Positions 46,738 to 56,230 are shown, counted from the first letter of the stretch. The stretch is DNA of 64,000 nucleotides from Actinomycetota bacterium (GCA_016717115.1 JADKGE010000001.1:124001-188000); one strand, 5' to 3'. Numbers and translations: made by a program. The notes: generated by a model not told the origin, from the sequence alone.

Positions 46738-47586
46738 CTACGTCCTGCGCTCGGCCGCCTCGACGACGTTGGCGATCAGCATGGCCCGGGTCATGGGCCC
46801 CACCCCGCCCGGCATGGGGGCGACGAATCCGGCGACTGAGAGCACGTCGGGGGCGACATCGCCGACGAGGCCGGCGTCGGTGCGGGTGATCCCCACATCG
46901 AGCACTGCCGCCCCTGGCTTGACGACCTCCCCCGTCACGAGGTGCGGGACGCCCGCGGCCGCGACGATGATGTCCGCCCGGCGCAGATGCTGGGCGAGAT
47001 CCTTCGTCCCCGTGTGGCACAGCGTCACGGTCGCGTTCTCCGACTTGCGGGTCAGAAGCAGGCCCAGCGGCCGGCCCACGGTCACGCCGCGGCCAAGAAC
47101 CACGACCTCCGCGCCGTTGATCTCGACCCCGTAGCGCCGCAGGAGGGCCACGATCCCACGCGGGGTGCAGGGCAGGGGGGCGGGCTCACCGAGGACAAGT
47201 CGTCCGAGGTTCATCGGGTGCAGACCGTCGGCGTCCTTGCTCGGATCCATCAGTTCGAGGACGCGGTTGGCGTCGAGGTGCTTCGGCAGCGGCAGCTGAA
47301 CGATGTACCCCGTCACGGCCGGATCCTCGTTGAGCCGCTCGATCTCGGACTCCAGCTGCGCCTGAGTCGTGTCGGCAGGCAGGTCGACGCGGATCGACTC
47401 GATGCCCACTTCCGCGCAGTCCCGGTGCTTCCCACCAACGTAGGAACGACTGCCCGGATCGTCCCCGACCAGCACGGTGCCCAGGCCAGGCAGGATCCCA
47501 CCAGCGCGCAGCGTCACCACCCGCTCACGGAGTTCGGCTTTGACCTCTGCCGCTGTCGCCTTGCCGTCGAGCATCACTGCAGTCAT
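46738..47586 (-). CDS. folD: Methylenetetrahydrofolate dehydrogenase/cyclohydrolase
   Basis: Bifunctional enzyme interconverting 5,10-methylene- and 10-formyl-THF. The 282-residue protein has VGDDPGSRSYVGGKHRDCAEVGI (catalytic Lys), PSKDADGLHPMNLGRL, the NADP loop VVLGRGVTVGRPLG and the C-terminal PMPGGVGPMTRAML. The ATG at 47586 is chosen; the frame continues upstream only as antisense of the exporter gene. 10-formyl-THF is the one-carbon donor for the PurN and PurH upstream, so this gene completes a folate/purine unit on one strand. Confidence 0.96.
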   Translation of the reverse strand: MTAVMLDGKATAAEVKAELRERVVTLRAGGILPGLGTVLVGDDPGSRSYVGGKHRDCAEVGIESIRVDLPADTTQAQLESEIERLNEDPAVTGYIVQLPLPKHLDANRVLELMDPSKDADGLHPMNLGRLVLGEPAPLPCTPRGIVALLRRYGVEINGAEVVVLGRGVTVGRPLGLLLTRKSENATVTLCHTGTKDLAQHLRRADIIVAAAGVPHLVTGEVVKPGAAVLDVGITRTDAGLVGDVAPDVLSVAGFVAPMPGGVGPMTRAMLIANVVEAAERRT

Positions 47587-47612
47587 GCGGCGGATTGTTC
47601 CACGGTGAGGAT

Positions 47613-48551
47613 TCAGGCGCGGCTGCGGCCGCGCGCGGCGACGAGGACCGCCCCGAACGCCACGAGAACGCCGACGACAAGGTTCCAGGCGAGGTCGGTA
47701 CCTGCGGTGGGGGCGAACACGTCGAGCAGCAGCGCCCCGGACAACTGGCCGGCGATAGACGTCAGGGCGAAATACAGCACGCCGACGATCGGCACCACCC
47801 AGGACGCGATGGCGATGAAGGCGAGCCCCACCACCCCACCGAGGTACATCCACCACGGCCCGTCGGACGGGACGGTGGGGTCGACGTCGGTGAAGGCCCA
47901 CGCCAGCCCGAAGGCGGCCGCGAGGGCGGCCGTCCCGAAGAAGAAGTTGAGCCAGGCCGCCGACATCGGATGCTGCGTGGCCCGCGCGACGCGCCCGTTG
48001 ATGGCGGCCTGCACGGCGATGAGGAGACCAGCGCAGAAGGCGAGGAACAGGGCCAGGATGGACAGGTTCCCCGACTGGAAGCGGTTCGAGACGGCGATGG
48101 CGACCGCGATGATCGCCAGAACGGCCGACACGACGCGGGGTGCCGTGATCGGCTGCTTCCCGGCGGGTCCGAGTCCCGCCCGGTCCACGAGGAGCGAATT
48201 GCTGCTCTGGCCAGCGACCGTCGCCACGGAGAACACGGCCACGCCGAGAAGGGGCACGGTGGCACTCTGGACGCCGACGAAGAAGCCGCCCATCACCCCA
48301 CCCAGGATCTGCCACCAGGCCAGTTCGCCACTCGCGATCGCCCCGGGGATGCGCGCCACACCGTGACGGATTCGCGGAAAGACGATGGCGATGATGGTCA
48401 CCAGCACGAGCCCTGATCCGAAGCTGAAGACGGCCGCTTCAAGGCCATCCCCCACCGCGACGGCGAGTTGCCCGTTCATCCGCGCCTGCACGGCGGTCAG
48501 GCAGCCGACGATGAATGTGGCGATGAAGGGGACGCTGCGCCGAACCACCAT
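47613..48551 (-). CDS. DMT family transporter, YdcZ/DUF606 tandem type
   Basis: A 312-residue protein with ten hydrophobic helices forming two DUF606 repeats. Each repeat contains a conserved small-residue helix with a Gln/Asn pair (AVQARMNGQLA near residue 20 and AVQAAINGRVA near residue 180). In many bacteria the two halves are separate proteins; here they are fused. Its ATG overlaps the purH stop (TGATG), and folD follows 26 bases later, so it sits inside the purine/folate unit. An exporter of purine or folate intermediates would fit the context, but the substrate is not known. Confidence 0.88.
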   Translation of the reverse strand: MVVRRSVPFIATFIVGCLTAVQARMNGQLAVAVGDGLEAAVFSFGSGLVLVTIIAIVFPRIRHGVARIPGAIASGELAWWQILGGVMGGFFVGVQSATVPLLGVAVFSVATVAGQSSNSLLVDRAGLGPAGKQPITAPRVVSAVLAIIAVAIAVSNRFQSGNLSILALFLAFCAGLLIAVQAAINGRVARATQHPMSAAWLNFFFGTAALAAAFGLAWAFTDVDPTVPSDGPWWMYLGGVVGLAFIAIASWVVPIVGVLYFALTSIAGQLSGALLLDVFAPTAGTDLAWNLVVGVLVAFGAVLVAARGRSRA

Positions 48552-50119
48552 CAGTGGAAGAAGTGACGGGTACCCGTGAGGTACATCGTCACGCCCGCGG
48601 CCCTGGCCGCGGCGATGACCTCCTCGTCACGCACGGATCCGCCCGGCTGGACGACCGCCGCGATGCCCGCATCGAGAAGCACCTCGAGCCCGTCGGGGAA
48701 CGGGAAGAATGCGTCGGACGCAGCGACCGATCCCGCTGCGCGATCCCCGGCCCGCTCCACCGCCAGCCTGGCGGAGTCCACGCGGTTCACCTGGCCCATG
48801 CCGACACCAACGGCGGCACCGTTCGCCGCAAGCAGGATCGCGTTCGACTTGACCGATCGACAGGCCCGCCAGGCGAACTCGAGGTCGCGCATGACCTCAG
48901 GATCGCCCGGTGCGCCACTGACGAGCTGCCAGGCGCCCGGGTCGTCGCCCGTCGCCTGGATGCCGTCGGCGACCTGAACCAGCACCCCGCCCGAGATGGA
49001 TCGGGTCTCGATGTGCGAGCCCATGTGCGGGCCAGCGACCTTGAGCACCCGAAGGTTCTTCTTGGCGGCCAGTGTCGCGAGCGCGTCATCGTCGTAGTCG
49101 GGCGCGATGATCACCTCGGTGAACACATCTGCCATGGCCTCGGCGAGTTCACGAGTGACGTGGCGATTGGCAGCCACCACGCCGCCGAACGCCGACACGG
49201 GATCGGTGGCGAACGCGCTGCGGTACGCCTCAGCGATGTCGCGTCCCACGGCGATGCCGCACGGGTTCGCGTGCTTGATGATCGCCACAGCCGGCTCCAG
49301 ATGGTCGTACGCTGCCCGCCGGGCCGCCTCCGCGTCGACGTAGTTGTTGTACGACATCTGCTTGCCCTGCAGCTGGGTCGCGCCCGCGAGGGCTGGCTCA
49401 TGGTGGGCAGACAGGTAGACCGCGGCACGCTGGTGCGGGTTCTCTCCGTAGCGCAGCACCTCGCCGCGTCTCCATGCCGCGCCCATCCACGCCGGGAAGC
49501 CGCTCCCGTCGGGATCCGGTGCAACCACGCTGCCCAACCACGAAGCAACGGCGATGTCGTAGGTGGCCGTATGCGCGAACGCCTCGGCCGCGAGGGCAGC
49601 CCGATGCTCGAGGGTGAAGCCGCCGCGTGCGACCGCATCGAGAACGTCGGCGTACCGTTCGGGCGACGTCACGATCGCCACGTTGGCGTAGTTCTTGGCG
49701 GACGCCCGCACCATCGCCGGACCGCCGATGTCGATCTGCTCGACGCACTCGTCGACGCCTGCTCCCGATGCGACGGTGTCGTGGAACGGGTAGAGGTTCA
49801 CGACCACCAGCTCGAAGGCGAGGATGCCGAGATCCTCCAATTGCTCGCGGTGCGACTCCTTGCGGAGGTCGGCCAGCAGCCCGCCATGGATGTGCGGATG
49901 AAGCGTCTTCACGCGACCGTCGAGCGCCTCCGGGAAGCCCGTGACGTCTCCCACCGCGGTGACCGGGACACCCAAGGCCGCGATGGTCTTGGCCGTCGAG
50001 CCCGTCGAGACGATCTCCACCCCCGCAAGGGAGAGGCCGCGAGCGAGCTCCTCGAGGCCGGCCTTGTCATACACCGAGACAAGCGCCCTGCGGACGGGGC
50101 GCCTGGTGTCTTCGCTCAC
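48551..50119 (-). CDS. purH: Bifunctional AICAR formyltransferase/IMP cyclohydrolase
   Basis: Catalyses the last two steps of IMP synthesis. Of 522 residues, about 1-195 form the MGS-like IMP cyclohydrolase domain (VSVYDKAGLEELARGL, VKTLHPHIHGGLL) and the rest the formyltransferase, with KQMSYNNYVDAEAA, IIKHANPCGIAVG (catalytic Lys/His) and SDAFFPFPDG. It overlaps purN by four bases upstream and the exporter gene by one base downstream. Confidence 0.96.
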   Translation of the reverse strand: MSEDTRRPVRRALVSVYDKAGLEELARGLSLAGVEIVSTGSTAKTIAALGVPVTAVGDVTGFPEALDGRVKTLHPHIHGGLLADLRKESHREQLEDLGILAFELVVVNLYPFHDTVASGAGVDECVEQIDIGGPAMVRASAKNYANVAIVTSPERYADVLDAVARGGFTLEHRAALAAEAFAHTATYDIAVASWLGSVVAPDPDGSGFPAWMGAAWRRGEVLRYGENPHQRAAVYLSAHHEPALAGATQLQGKQMSYNNYVDAEAARRAAYDHLEPAVAIIKHANPCGIAVGRDIAEAYRSAFATDPVSAFGGVVAANRHVTRELAEAMADVFTEVIIAPDYDDDALATLAAKKNLRVLKVAGPHMGSHIETRSISGGVLVQVADGIQATGDDPGAWQLVSGAPGDPEVMRDLEFAWRACRSVKSNAILLAANGAAVGVGMGQVNRVDSARLAVERAGDRAAGSVAASDAFFPFPDGLEVLLDAGIAAVVQPGGSVRDEEVIAAARAAGVTMYLTGTRHFFH

Positions 50120-50691
50120 GTTGTCTCTCCGATCAGTACGGCCAGTGTCTCGACGAGCAGTTGGCGCTCGACCTGCTTGATGCGTTCGTGCAACGAGTCC
50201 TCGTCGTCGCCCGGCTCAACCGCCACCGCCCGCTGGGCGATGATCGGACCGGTGTCCACGCCATGGTCGACGACATGGATCGTGCACCCCGTCACCTTCA
50301 CGCCGTAGCGGAGGGCGTCGCGCACCGCATGGGCGCCCGGGAACGACGGCAGGAGCGCTGGATGGGTGTTGATGACCCGCCCCGCGAAGGAGTCGACGAA
50401 CACGGGTCCGAGGATCCGCATGAAGCCGGCACTGACCACCCAGTCGGGGGCATGCGCCGCCACGGCGACGAGAAGTGCGTCGTTCCAGGCCGACCGGTCG
50501 GCGTAGTCGGCGGGGCGGCACGCCATGGACTCGATCCCTGCTGCGCGGGCACGATCGAGCGCCGCAGCAGTCGGTACGTCGCTCACGACCGCGACGATCC
50601 GGGCATCCACGTCGCCACGTGCGGCCGCGTCGATGAGTGACTGCAGCAGCGTTCCCGAGCCCGAGGCGAGCACGACAACACGAGCGGTCAC
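50116..50691 (-). CDS. purN: Phosphoribosylglycinamide formyltransferase
   Basis: Transfers a formyl group from 10-formyl-THF to GAR in purine synthesis. The 191-residue protein begins RVVVLASGSGTLLQSLIDA and carries the catalytic segment INTHPALLPSFPGAHAVRDAL with His and the nearby Asn, plus DTGPIIAQRAV. The GTG start at 50691 has TAGGGT exactly six bases upstream and no Shine-Dalgarno, so this is probably a leaderless transcript. It is the first gene of purN-purH-exporter-folD-DUF3017. Confidence 0.95.
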   Translation of the reverse strand: MTARVVVLASGSGTLLQSLIDAAARGDVDARIVAVVSDVPTAAALDRARAAGIESMACRPADYADRSAWNDALLVAVAAHAPDWVVSAGFMRILGPVFVDSFAGRVINTHPALLPSFPGAHAVRDALRYGVKVTGCTIHVVDHGVDTGPIIAQRAVAVEPGDDEDSLHERIKQVERQLLVETLAVLIGETT

Positions 50692-50697
50692 CCCTGA

Positions 50698-50703
50698 ACC
50701 CTA
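50698..50703 (-). promoter_or_regulatory. Putative -10 element of purN, leaderless type
   Basis: TAGGGT on the minus strand, spacer TCAGGG, then the GTG of purN. It would be the main promoter of the purine/folate unit. Confidence 0.5.
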
Positions 50704-50732
50704 TCGACCGCCCTCCGATGCCGACCCGAGCG

Positions 50733-51482
50733 TCAGGCTGCGGGCCCCGTGACCGGCTCCTTGTTGAACTGGCGGTACATGTGCGCCGTGAACAACGAGG
50801 CGAACGGCAGCGTGACCAAGGTCAGGAGCCCGAACGAGATCCCGCCCAGGATCGACACCAGGGCATTGACGACCGTCATGATCAGCGCGGGCACGAAGTT
50901 CTTGGTGACGGCCTCGAAGCTCGCCTTCATGGCCTCGATCACGCCGTAGCCCTTGTCCAGGACGTAGTAAGGGCCAAGCTGGAACAGGAACAGCACGGCG
51001 ATCCCGGGCAGGATGCACAGCGCCAGGCCCACGAAGAACAAGATCCCGTACACGATCACGAACAGGATGTACTTGAGCAGGTTGTCCGTGGTCAGCATCT
51101 GGGAGAACGACGGAGTGACGCCCTGCGTGCTCTGGATCGCCGCGCGCTGGACACCGATCATGGCGATGAACGCGAGCAGGCCGAAGACGACGGAGATGAA
51201 CAGCGAGATCACGAGGCCGATGCCCAGGGTCGCCGTACAGGCGTTGACCTGGTCGAGAGACGTGACGTCGTCGCAGTTCAAGAACAGGTTCGAGATCGTT
51301 GCGGAGCCAAGCCGCTGGACCAACTGGATGACGGTGACGACGGCCGCCAGACCCACGAAGGCAGCGGCATGAGCCTTGAAGGTGTCGAACGCCCAGGAGA
51401 TGGCACGTCCGACGTCAGCGGAGGGGCCACTGCCCTCTGACGGCGGCGGTGGCATCGGGACAGGGGGATTGTCGTCGGACAC
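50733..51482 (-). CDS. Membrane protein, paralogue of the adjacent gene
   Basis: A 249-residue protein: a Pro-rich cytoplasmic N-terminus (about 30 residues), then about six hydrophobic segments. It resembles the GPDPase-memb/DUF975-like group of membrane domains but I cannot assign a function. Two extracellular-loop Cys (NCDD...NACT) could form a disulfide. The start is GTG 51482 after GAGAGGACGAAACC; the frame continues upstream to 51524. It shares FVGLAAVVTVIQLVQ and a C-terminal LPFASLFTAHMYRQF with the next gene, so the pair arose by tandem duplication. Confidence 0.75.
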   Translation of the reverse strand: MSDDNPPVPMPPPPSEGSGPSADVGRAISWAFDTFKAHAAAFVGLAAVVTVIQLVQRLGSATISNLFLNCDDVTSLDQVNACTATLGIGLVISLFISVVFGLLAFIAMIGVQRAAIQSTQGVTPSFSQMLTTDNLLKYILFVIVYGILFFVGLALCILPGIAVLFLFQLGPYYVLDKGYGVIEAMKASFEAVTKNFVPALIMTVVNALVSILGGISFGLLTLVTLPFASLFTAHMYRQFNKEPVTGPAA

Positions 51483-51527
51483 GGTTTCGTCCTCTCGTCG
51501 TGCGCGGTCGGGAGCAGCACCCAAGCA

Positions 51528-52247
51528 TCACCATACGGGTTCTTGCACGTACTGCCGGTACATGTGGGCCGTGAAGAGGCAGGCAAATGGAAGCGTGACG
51601 AGCGTCGGGATGCCGTAGAAAAGGCCACCAAGCAGGAGCGCCGCCAGGTTCACTGCCGCCACCGTGACGGCGGGCCCGAGGTTCGACATCGTGAACCGGG
51701 CGCTGAGCCGCACGCTGGCCGCGACCCCCGTTCCCCGGTCCAGCACGGAGTAGAACCCGAGCTGCAGAACCACGTAGGCAGCGAGGCCCGGGAGCAGGCA
51801 GAGCAGCAGCCCGAGGCCGACGACGATGCCGTAGACAAGGGAGTAGAGGACGTATCGAGGCAGGTCGTGCATGGCAAGGATCTGTCGTCCGGACGGGATG
51901 ACGTGGCGGGTGCCGCCGAGCGCCGCCCGCTGGACGCCGGCTGTCGCAACGACCGCGAGCAGCACCAGAACGAGGGTGCCCAGCGAGGCCGGAAGTGACC
52001 CGGCGAGAGAGTCATCGCACGCGTTCCGCTGGCCGGGCGTCGACACGTCGAGGCAGTTCTGCAAGGTGACGAGCAGCGGTTGCGCAGCGAGCTGCTGGAG
52101 GAACTGGATGACCGTGACCACCGCAGCCAGGCCGGCATAGGCCGTCGCATGGGAGCGGAACTCCTGGAAGGCCCAGGAGAGGGCTGCCTTGGGATCCGGA
52201 GCCTGGCCCGTCGGACCCGCACCATCAGCCATCGGTCGTCGGGTCAC
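51528..52247 (-). CDS. Membrane protein, paralogue of the adjacent gene
   Basis: A 239-residue protein with the same plan as 50733-51482: a polar N-terminus, about six hydrophobic segments, a paired Cys loop (NCLD...NACD), the shared YAGLAAVVTVIQFLQQ start and the LPFACLFTAHMYRQY end. The GTG at 52247 overlaps the stop of the PerM-like gene by four bases; ATG 52232 is the alternative. It probably makes a heteromeric or redundant partner with its neighbour. Not recognised beyond that. Confidence 0.75.
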   Translation of the reverse strand: MTRRPMADGAGPTGQAPDPKAALSWAFQEFRSHATAYAGLAAVVTVIQFLQQLAAQPLLVTLQNCLDVSTPGQRNACDDSLAGSLPASLGTLVLVLLAVVATAGVQRAALGGTRHVIPSGRQILAMHDLPRYVLYSLVYGIVVGLGLLLCLLPGLAAYVVLQLGFYSVLDRGTGVAASVRLSARFTMSNLGPAVTVAAVNLAALLLGGLFYGIPTLVTLPFACLFTAHMYRQYVQEPVW

Positions 52248-53581
52248 TCATCAGCGGGCGCGTCCGACGGCGGTTCATCGGTCGCCGGCACGGCGGTGAC
52301 CGAAGGCCGACGCTGTCCCGGTGGTGGGACCACGACGGCGCTCGGCACCGCACCCAGCGTGACGAGCGCGAACGCGAGGACCCCCACGGTGATGGCGGGG
52401 GGGCCGAGATTGACCAGGCGCAGATCCCCCAAGGACCCACTGGCTAGGAAGGCGAGGCCCGCCAGGGTCGCACCCGTGACGGTCGCCGCACCGATCGCCA
52501 TCGCCAGGCGCAGGAGGCGTGACTCGTGTCGGGCGAGGCGTGCGACGGACAGCCCGACGAGCACGCCGGCCACCACCCCCGCCAGAGGCAGTGCCCAGGC
52601 AAGGGGACTGGCCGACTGCGGCACCGCGGCCAGCAGGGGGAACGGGGGCAACTGGGTCGGGGTCGTGACGGGGATGAACGGCGAGACCGCCACCGACGGC
52701 CCGATGACCACCCCGGCGCCGAGCACGTAGGCGCTCGACCACACCAGCAGGACCGGAACATAGGCGATCCCCAGCAGCAGCAGCGCGAGGCCGCCCCACA
52801 CCCCCGCGTGGAGCGACTGCGCCATCGTCACGGCGTCGTCGACATGCAGGATGAGCGCAGCGGTTCCCGCGACCGCCCCGAGGCCGAGGATGGTGAAGAC
52901 CCCGATCAGGCCGGAACGCACCGGAATCAGCAGCCAGGACGGCAGGAGCCCACGATCCAGGCCCCACGACCGGCAGGCGCCGAAGCCGAAGGTCACCAGC
53001 GCCACCGCCGCGGCGAAGAGAACGGCCGGCAGTACGCCGACCTGCGATGTGGGTCGGGCACTGGCGGCCGCGAGGATCCCGGCGATCGCCGCGTAGGTGA
53101 TCGTTGCCGTGCCGATGAGCACCGCCAGGCCCTTGACGGATTCCGGGGCGCACCGCCGGACCGCCCAGCCGCCCGAGTAGGCCAGCAGCAGGATCGGCAC
53201 GATCGCCAGGCCCCAGGGAACGAGCGAGTACGTCGTCGCGCCCACGGCGATGGGCGCACCATGCGCGACCGTCCACATCAGGCCCGCCACCCGAAGTGAC
53301 TCCGGCCACGTCAGGCCGGAAGCAGGGGTGGCCATCCATACGACGAGAAGGGGGACCACGGCGACGGCCAGCCCGATCACTCCCGCCCAGAGGGCGGCCA
53401 GAGGCCCGACCAGCCAGGGTCGGCGTGACGGACCTGCCTCGACGAGCCGGCGTGCGCCCGCTGCGACCCGTCGCGATCCGGCACCGAGCGCACCTGCGGC
53501 GGCGCGCAGCGGCGGGCGGCGTCGCGGGCGCGGCGCCGAGGCCTCCCCCGTGCTGGTAGGGGTGAGAGTCGGGGCGGTCAC
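52244..53581 (-). CDS. DUF6350/PerM-like polytopic membrane protein
   Basis: A 445-residue protein: a basic, Pro/Arg-rich N-terminus (about 55 residues), then about ten hydrophobic helices and a Pro-rich cytoplasmic tail. Build and position next to purN-purH match the actinobacterial PerM family (mycobacterial Rv0955 region, from memory), implicated in cell division under stress. The GTG at 53581 is used; I see no Shine-Dalgarno. It is the first of three overlapping or adjacent membrane-protein genes. The family call rests on context as much as sequence. Confidence 0.75.
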   Translation of the reverse strand: MTAPTLTPTSTGEASAPRPRRRPPLRAAAGALGAGSRRVAAGARRLVEAGPSRRPWLVGPLAALWAGVIGLAVAVVPLLVVWMATPASGLTWPESLRVAGLMWTVAHGAPIAVGATTYSLVPWGLAIVPILLLAYSGGWAVRRCAPESVKGLAVLIGTATITYAAIAGILAAASARPTSQVGVLPAVLFAAAVALVTFGFGACRSWGLDRGLLPSWLLIPVRSGLIGVFTILGLGAVAGTAALILHVDDAVTMAQSLHAGVWGGLALLLLGIAYVPVLLVWSSAYVLGAGVVIGPSVAVSPFIPVTTPTQLPPFPLLAAVPQSASPLAWALPLAGVVAGVLVGLSVARLARHESRLLRLAMAIGAATVTGATLAGLAFLASGSLGDLRLVNLGPPAITVGVLAFALVTLGAVPSAVVVPPPGQRRPSVTAVPATDEPPSDAPADE

Positions 53582-53651
53582 GCGTCCACAATCTCAGGTT
53601 TCCCGCGCCGGCAGGCGGACCGCCACGCGAGGGCGGCCCGTTCCTGCGGAA

Positions 53652-55238
53652 CTACACGGCGGAGTAGGCGGGCGGCTCGGCGTCGTCGAGCCCGCGCCGG
53701 CGGCCGATCAGGAGGGCTGCCATCACCGCCCCCGCCAGGGCGATGAAGCCCAACACCACCATGCTCATCGTGATCGACGACGACTGCGCCGCCCGGATTG
53801 CCTCGTCGATCAACTGCTGGGCTTCGGCGGGCAACTTCGAGACAAGGTCGGCGGCACGACTGTCGTCGCCGTCCTCGATGAGCTGTGCGTAGGCGGCGGC
53901 CTCGTCGGCGAACGCCGAACCGGCCAACGCCTCGGTCACCTTGGCCTGCGTGATGGTGCCGATGATGGACGTGACCAGTGCGACGCCCAGGGCGGCCGGG
54001 ATGTTGAAGGTCATCTGCATCAGGCCCGAGCCCATGCCGGCCTGCTCGGGTCGTACCGCGCTCATGCCCGCCGTGTTGCACGCGGGCAGCGAGATGCCGA
54101 CGCCGGCGCCCATGAGCGCCAGCGGCACCACCATCTGCGCGATCGTGGTGTCGGGGTTGAACGTCCCCATCCACCACAGTGCGACGGCCTGCATGAGCAG
54201 AGCGACGGTGATGGGGACGCCCGGTCCGATCCTGTCCACCCAGCGGCCCGCGAACGGCTCGAGCACCATGCAGGTGCCCGTGGTGATGACGATGACCCAG
54301 CCCGCCTCGACCGGTGACATGCTCAGCACGTCGATGAAGAACAGCGACCCGACGAACGTCAGCATCGGGATGTAGACGAAGCCGACGGCGCTCTCGGCGA
54401 AGAATCCGCCCGAGAACAGCCGCTGGCGGAAGAGCGAGAAGTCGACGAGGGGGTCGGTGATGCGCGCCTCGACGACACCGAACACGGCAAGGAGCAGCGC
54501 GCCCATGACGAGCGTGGCCCAGGTGCTCGCCGAGGACCAGCCGTTGCTGGAGTTCTGCAAGCCGAACGTGACCAGCGTGATGCCGACCCCGCCCAGGACC
54601 AAGCCGATGATGTCGTAGCGACCCTCCGCCAGCACGCTGCGATAGCCGCGGGTCGCGGCCAGCGTCACGATGATGACGGCCACGCTCAGAGGGACCGCGA
54701 TCCAGAAGACCCATCGCCAGGTGAGCAGGCTCAGCATGTAGCCGGCGAAGATCGGCCCGATGAGTATGCCGAATCCGTGCGCGAAGCCCCAGATGCCCAC
54801 CGCCAGGCCCCGACGACGGCTCGGGAAGCAGTTCACCACGATCGACAAGGTGGCCGGCGCGGAGATGCCGATGCCGATGCCCTGAACGGCGCGGCCGCTG
54901 ACCATGAGAACGCCCCCGACCGCCACGGCCGACATCACCAGACCGACGCCGAAGACGACGAAGCCGATCACGATCATCCTGACCTCACCGACGAGGTCGC
55001 CGAGGCGCCCGCCGGCCACCAGCGCTGCGCCGAAGGCCAGCGAGTAGGCGGTGATCGTCCACGTCTCCATGGACAGCGAGAGGTCCAGGTCCGTCCGCAT
55101 GGTCGGAAGGGCCGGCCCGATCACGGTGCTGAACATCTGGGCGATGAGGGCTCCGAACCCCATCGCGGCGAGGATCGCCCACGCTCGCGCGGATACGTGC
55201 GCGGAATCCCCCGCGGGAGGTGCGTCGGCTGCTGACAT
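53652..55238 (-). CDS. MFS multidrug exporter, EmrB/QacA (DHA2) type
   Basis: A 528-residue permease with about 14 helices. Recognisable segments are AQMFSTVIGPALPTMRTDL in helix 1, the motif A-like loop GGRLGDLVGEVRM, the motif C-like GIGIGISAPATLSIVV, and TWRWVFWIAVPLS. A long extracellular loop with acidic/Ala-rich sequence precedes the last helix. GGAGG lies five bases before a GTG (55241) and eight before the ATG (55238); either may start. Such proteins expel drugs or metabolites by proton antiport. No regulator is adjacent. Confidence 0.9.
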   Translation of the reverse strand: MSAADAPPAGDSAHVSARAWAILAAMGFGALIAQMFSTVIGPALPTMRTDLDLSLSMETWTITAYSLAFGAALVAGGRLGDLVGEVRMIVIGFVVFGVGLVMSAVAVGGVLMVSGRAVQGIGIGISAPATLSIVVNCFPSRRRGLAVGIWGFAHGFGILIGPIFAGYMLSLLTWRWVFWIAVPLSVAVIIVTLAATRGYRSVLAEGRYDIIGLVLGGVGITLVTFGLQNSSNGWSSASTWATLVMGALLLAVFGVVEARITDPLVDFSLFRQRLFSGGFFAESAVGFVYIPMLTFVGSLFFIDVLSMSPVEAGWVIVITTGTCMVLEPFAGRWVDRIGPGVPITVALLMQAVALWWMGTFNPDTTIAQMVVPLALMGAGVGISLPACNTAGMSAVRPEQAGMGSGLMQMTFNIPAALGVALVTSIIGTITQAKVTEALAGSAFADEAAAYAQLIEDGDDSRAADLVSKLPAEAQQLIDEAIRAAQSSSITMSMVVLGFIALAGAVMAALLIGRRRGLDDAEPPAYSAV

Positions 55239-55358
55239 CACGACGTCCTCCCCCGTGTCGCGGTCCTCCGCTACGAGGCCCCACGGCCGGAAAGTAACAC
55301 CGCGGACCCGCTCTTCGCTCCCCACGCGGGGCCGCTAACCGCGAGTGGGTCGGCCACG

Positions 55359-56108
55359 TCACCCATGGATGATCAGCCACACCGATGCGACCGCGCTGAG
55401 GGCCAGCGCTATGTTCGTGAACACCCTCTCGTTCATCCGCGCGAAGATCCCATAGCCGATAAGCGCGCCGGCGACGAGGACTGGAGCGAACCAGAGGTCG
55501 GTTCGCAGGGTGTCGGCGTTGAGGAACCCGAGCCCGAGGAGGAACGGGACCTTGAGCGCGTTCACGATGAAGAAGAACCAGGCGAAGGTGCCCATGAACG
55601 CCAGCATCGACACCCGCATGTTGACCAAGTAGAGCGTCATTGCCGTGCCACCGGCGTTGGCCGCCATCGTCGTCATGCCCGCGAGCGAGCCGAAGAAGGC
55701 GACCGCGAGCAGGTGGGGTTGGCCCGCCTCGTCCGTCCGCGGGTTCCGGCGGCGCCACAGCTCGAGCAGCAGTGACACCAGGATGAGGATGCCGATGATC
55801 CGCCCGAGGGTGTGGACGTCGACGAACGTGAACAGCGCCGCCGTCAGCAGGATGCCGACCAGAACACCGGGCACGAGCTTGATGATGAGTCGCCAGTTGA
55901 CGTGCTGCCGATAGCGGGCCAGCGCGAACATGTCACCAAGGAGCAGCAGCGGCAGGATGAAGCCCGAAGCGGTTGTGGCTCCGAGAGCCACGGCGAGCAT
56001 GGGTCCGGCGAGCACTCCCGCGACCGGCATTGCCGTCTTCGAGAAGCCATAGAGCAGGACCGCCGCTCCCACGACCAGGACCAGCACGGGCGTCCACGTC
56101 TCCACCAC
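55359..56108 (-). CDS. Sulfite exporter TauE/SafE family membrane protein
   Basis: A 249-residue protein with about eight helices in two repeats. Family-type segments are GFSKTAMPVAGVLAGPML in the first half and LAGMTTMAANAGGTAMTLYLV with the matching position in the second. These proteins transport sulfur-containing or small organic anions. The GTG start has TAGGCT exactly six bases upstream and is probably leaderless. A 120-base gap separates it from the exporter gene downstream. Confidence 0.88.
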   Translation of the reverse strand: MVETWTPVLVLVVGAAVLLYGFSKTAMPVAGVLAGPMLAVALGATTASGFILPLLLLGDMFALARYRQHVNWRLIIKLVPGVLVGILLTAALFTFVDVHTLGRIIGILILVSLLLELWRRRNPRTDEAGQPHLLAVAFFGSLAGMTTMAANAGGTAMTLYLVNMRVSMLAFMGTFAWFFFIVNALKVPFLLGLGFLNADTLRTDLWFAPVLVAGALIGYGIFARMNERVFTNIALALSAVASVWLIIHG

Positions 56109-56114
56109 TCGCCG

Positions 56115-56120
56115 AGCCTA
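56115..56120 (-). promoter_or_regulatory. Putative -10 element of the TauE/SafE gene, leaderless type
   Basis: TAGGCT on the minus strand, six-base spacer CGGCGA, then GTG at 56108. The surrounding 122-base gap holds no other feature I can identify. Confidence 0.5.
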
Positions 56121-56230
56121 TGCTCCCTGCCTGCCGACCCTGGGCACCATCGTCCACAGGCCCTCACACGTCGACGAGGTGGGTGCCCGGAGGGTGTCGT
56201 CCGCGCTCGGACGCACATGACCCCGACGGT

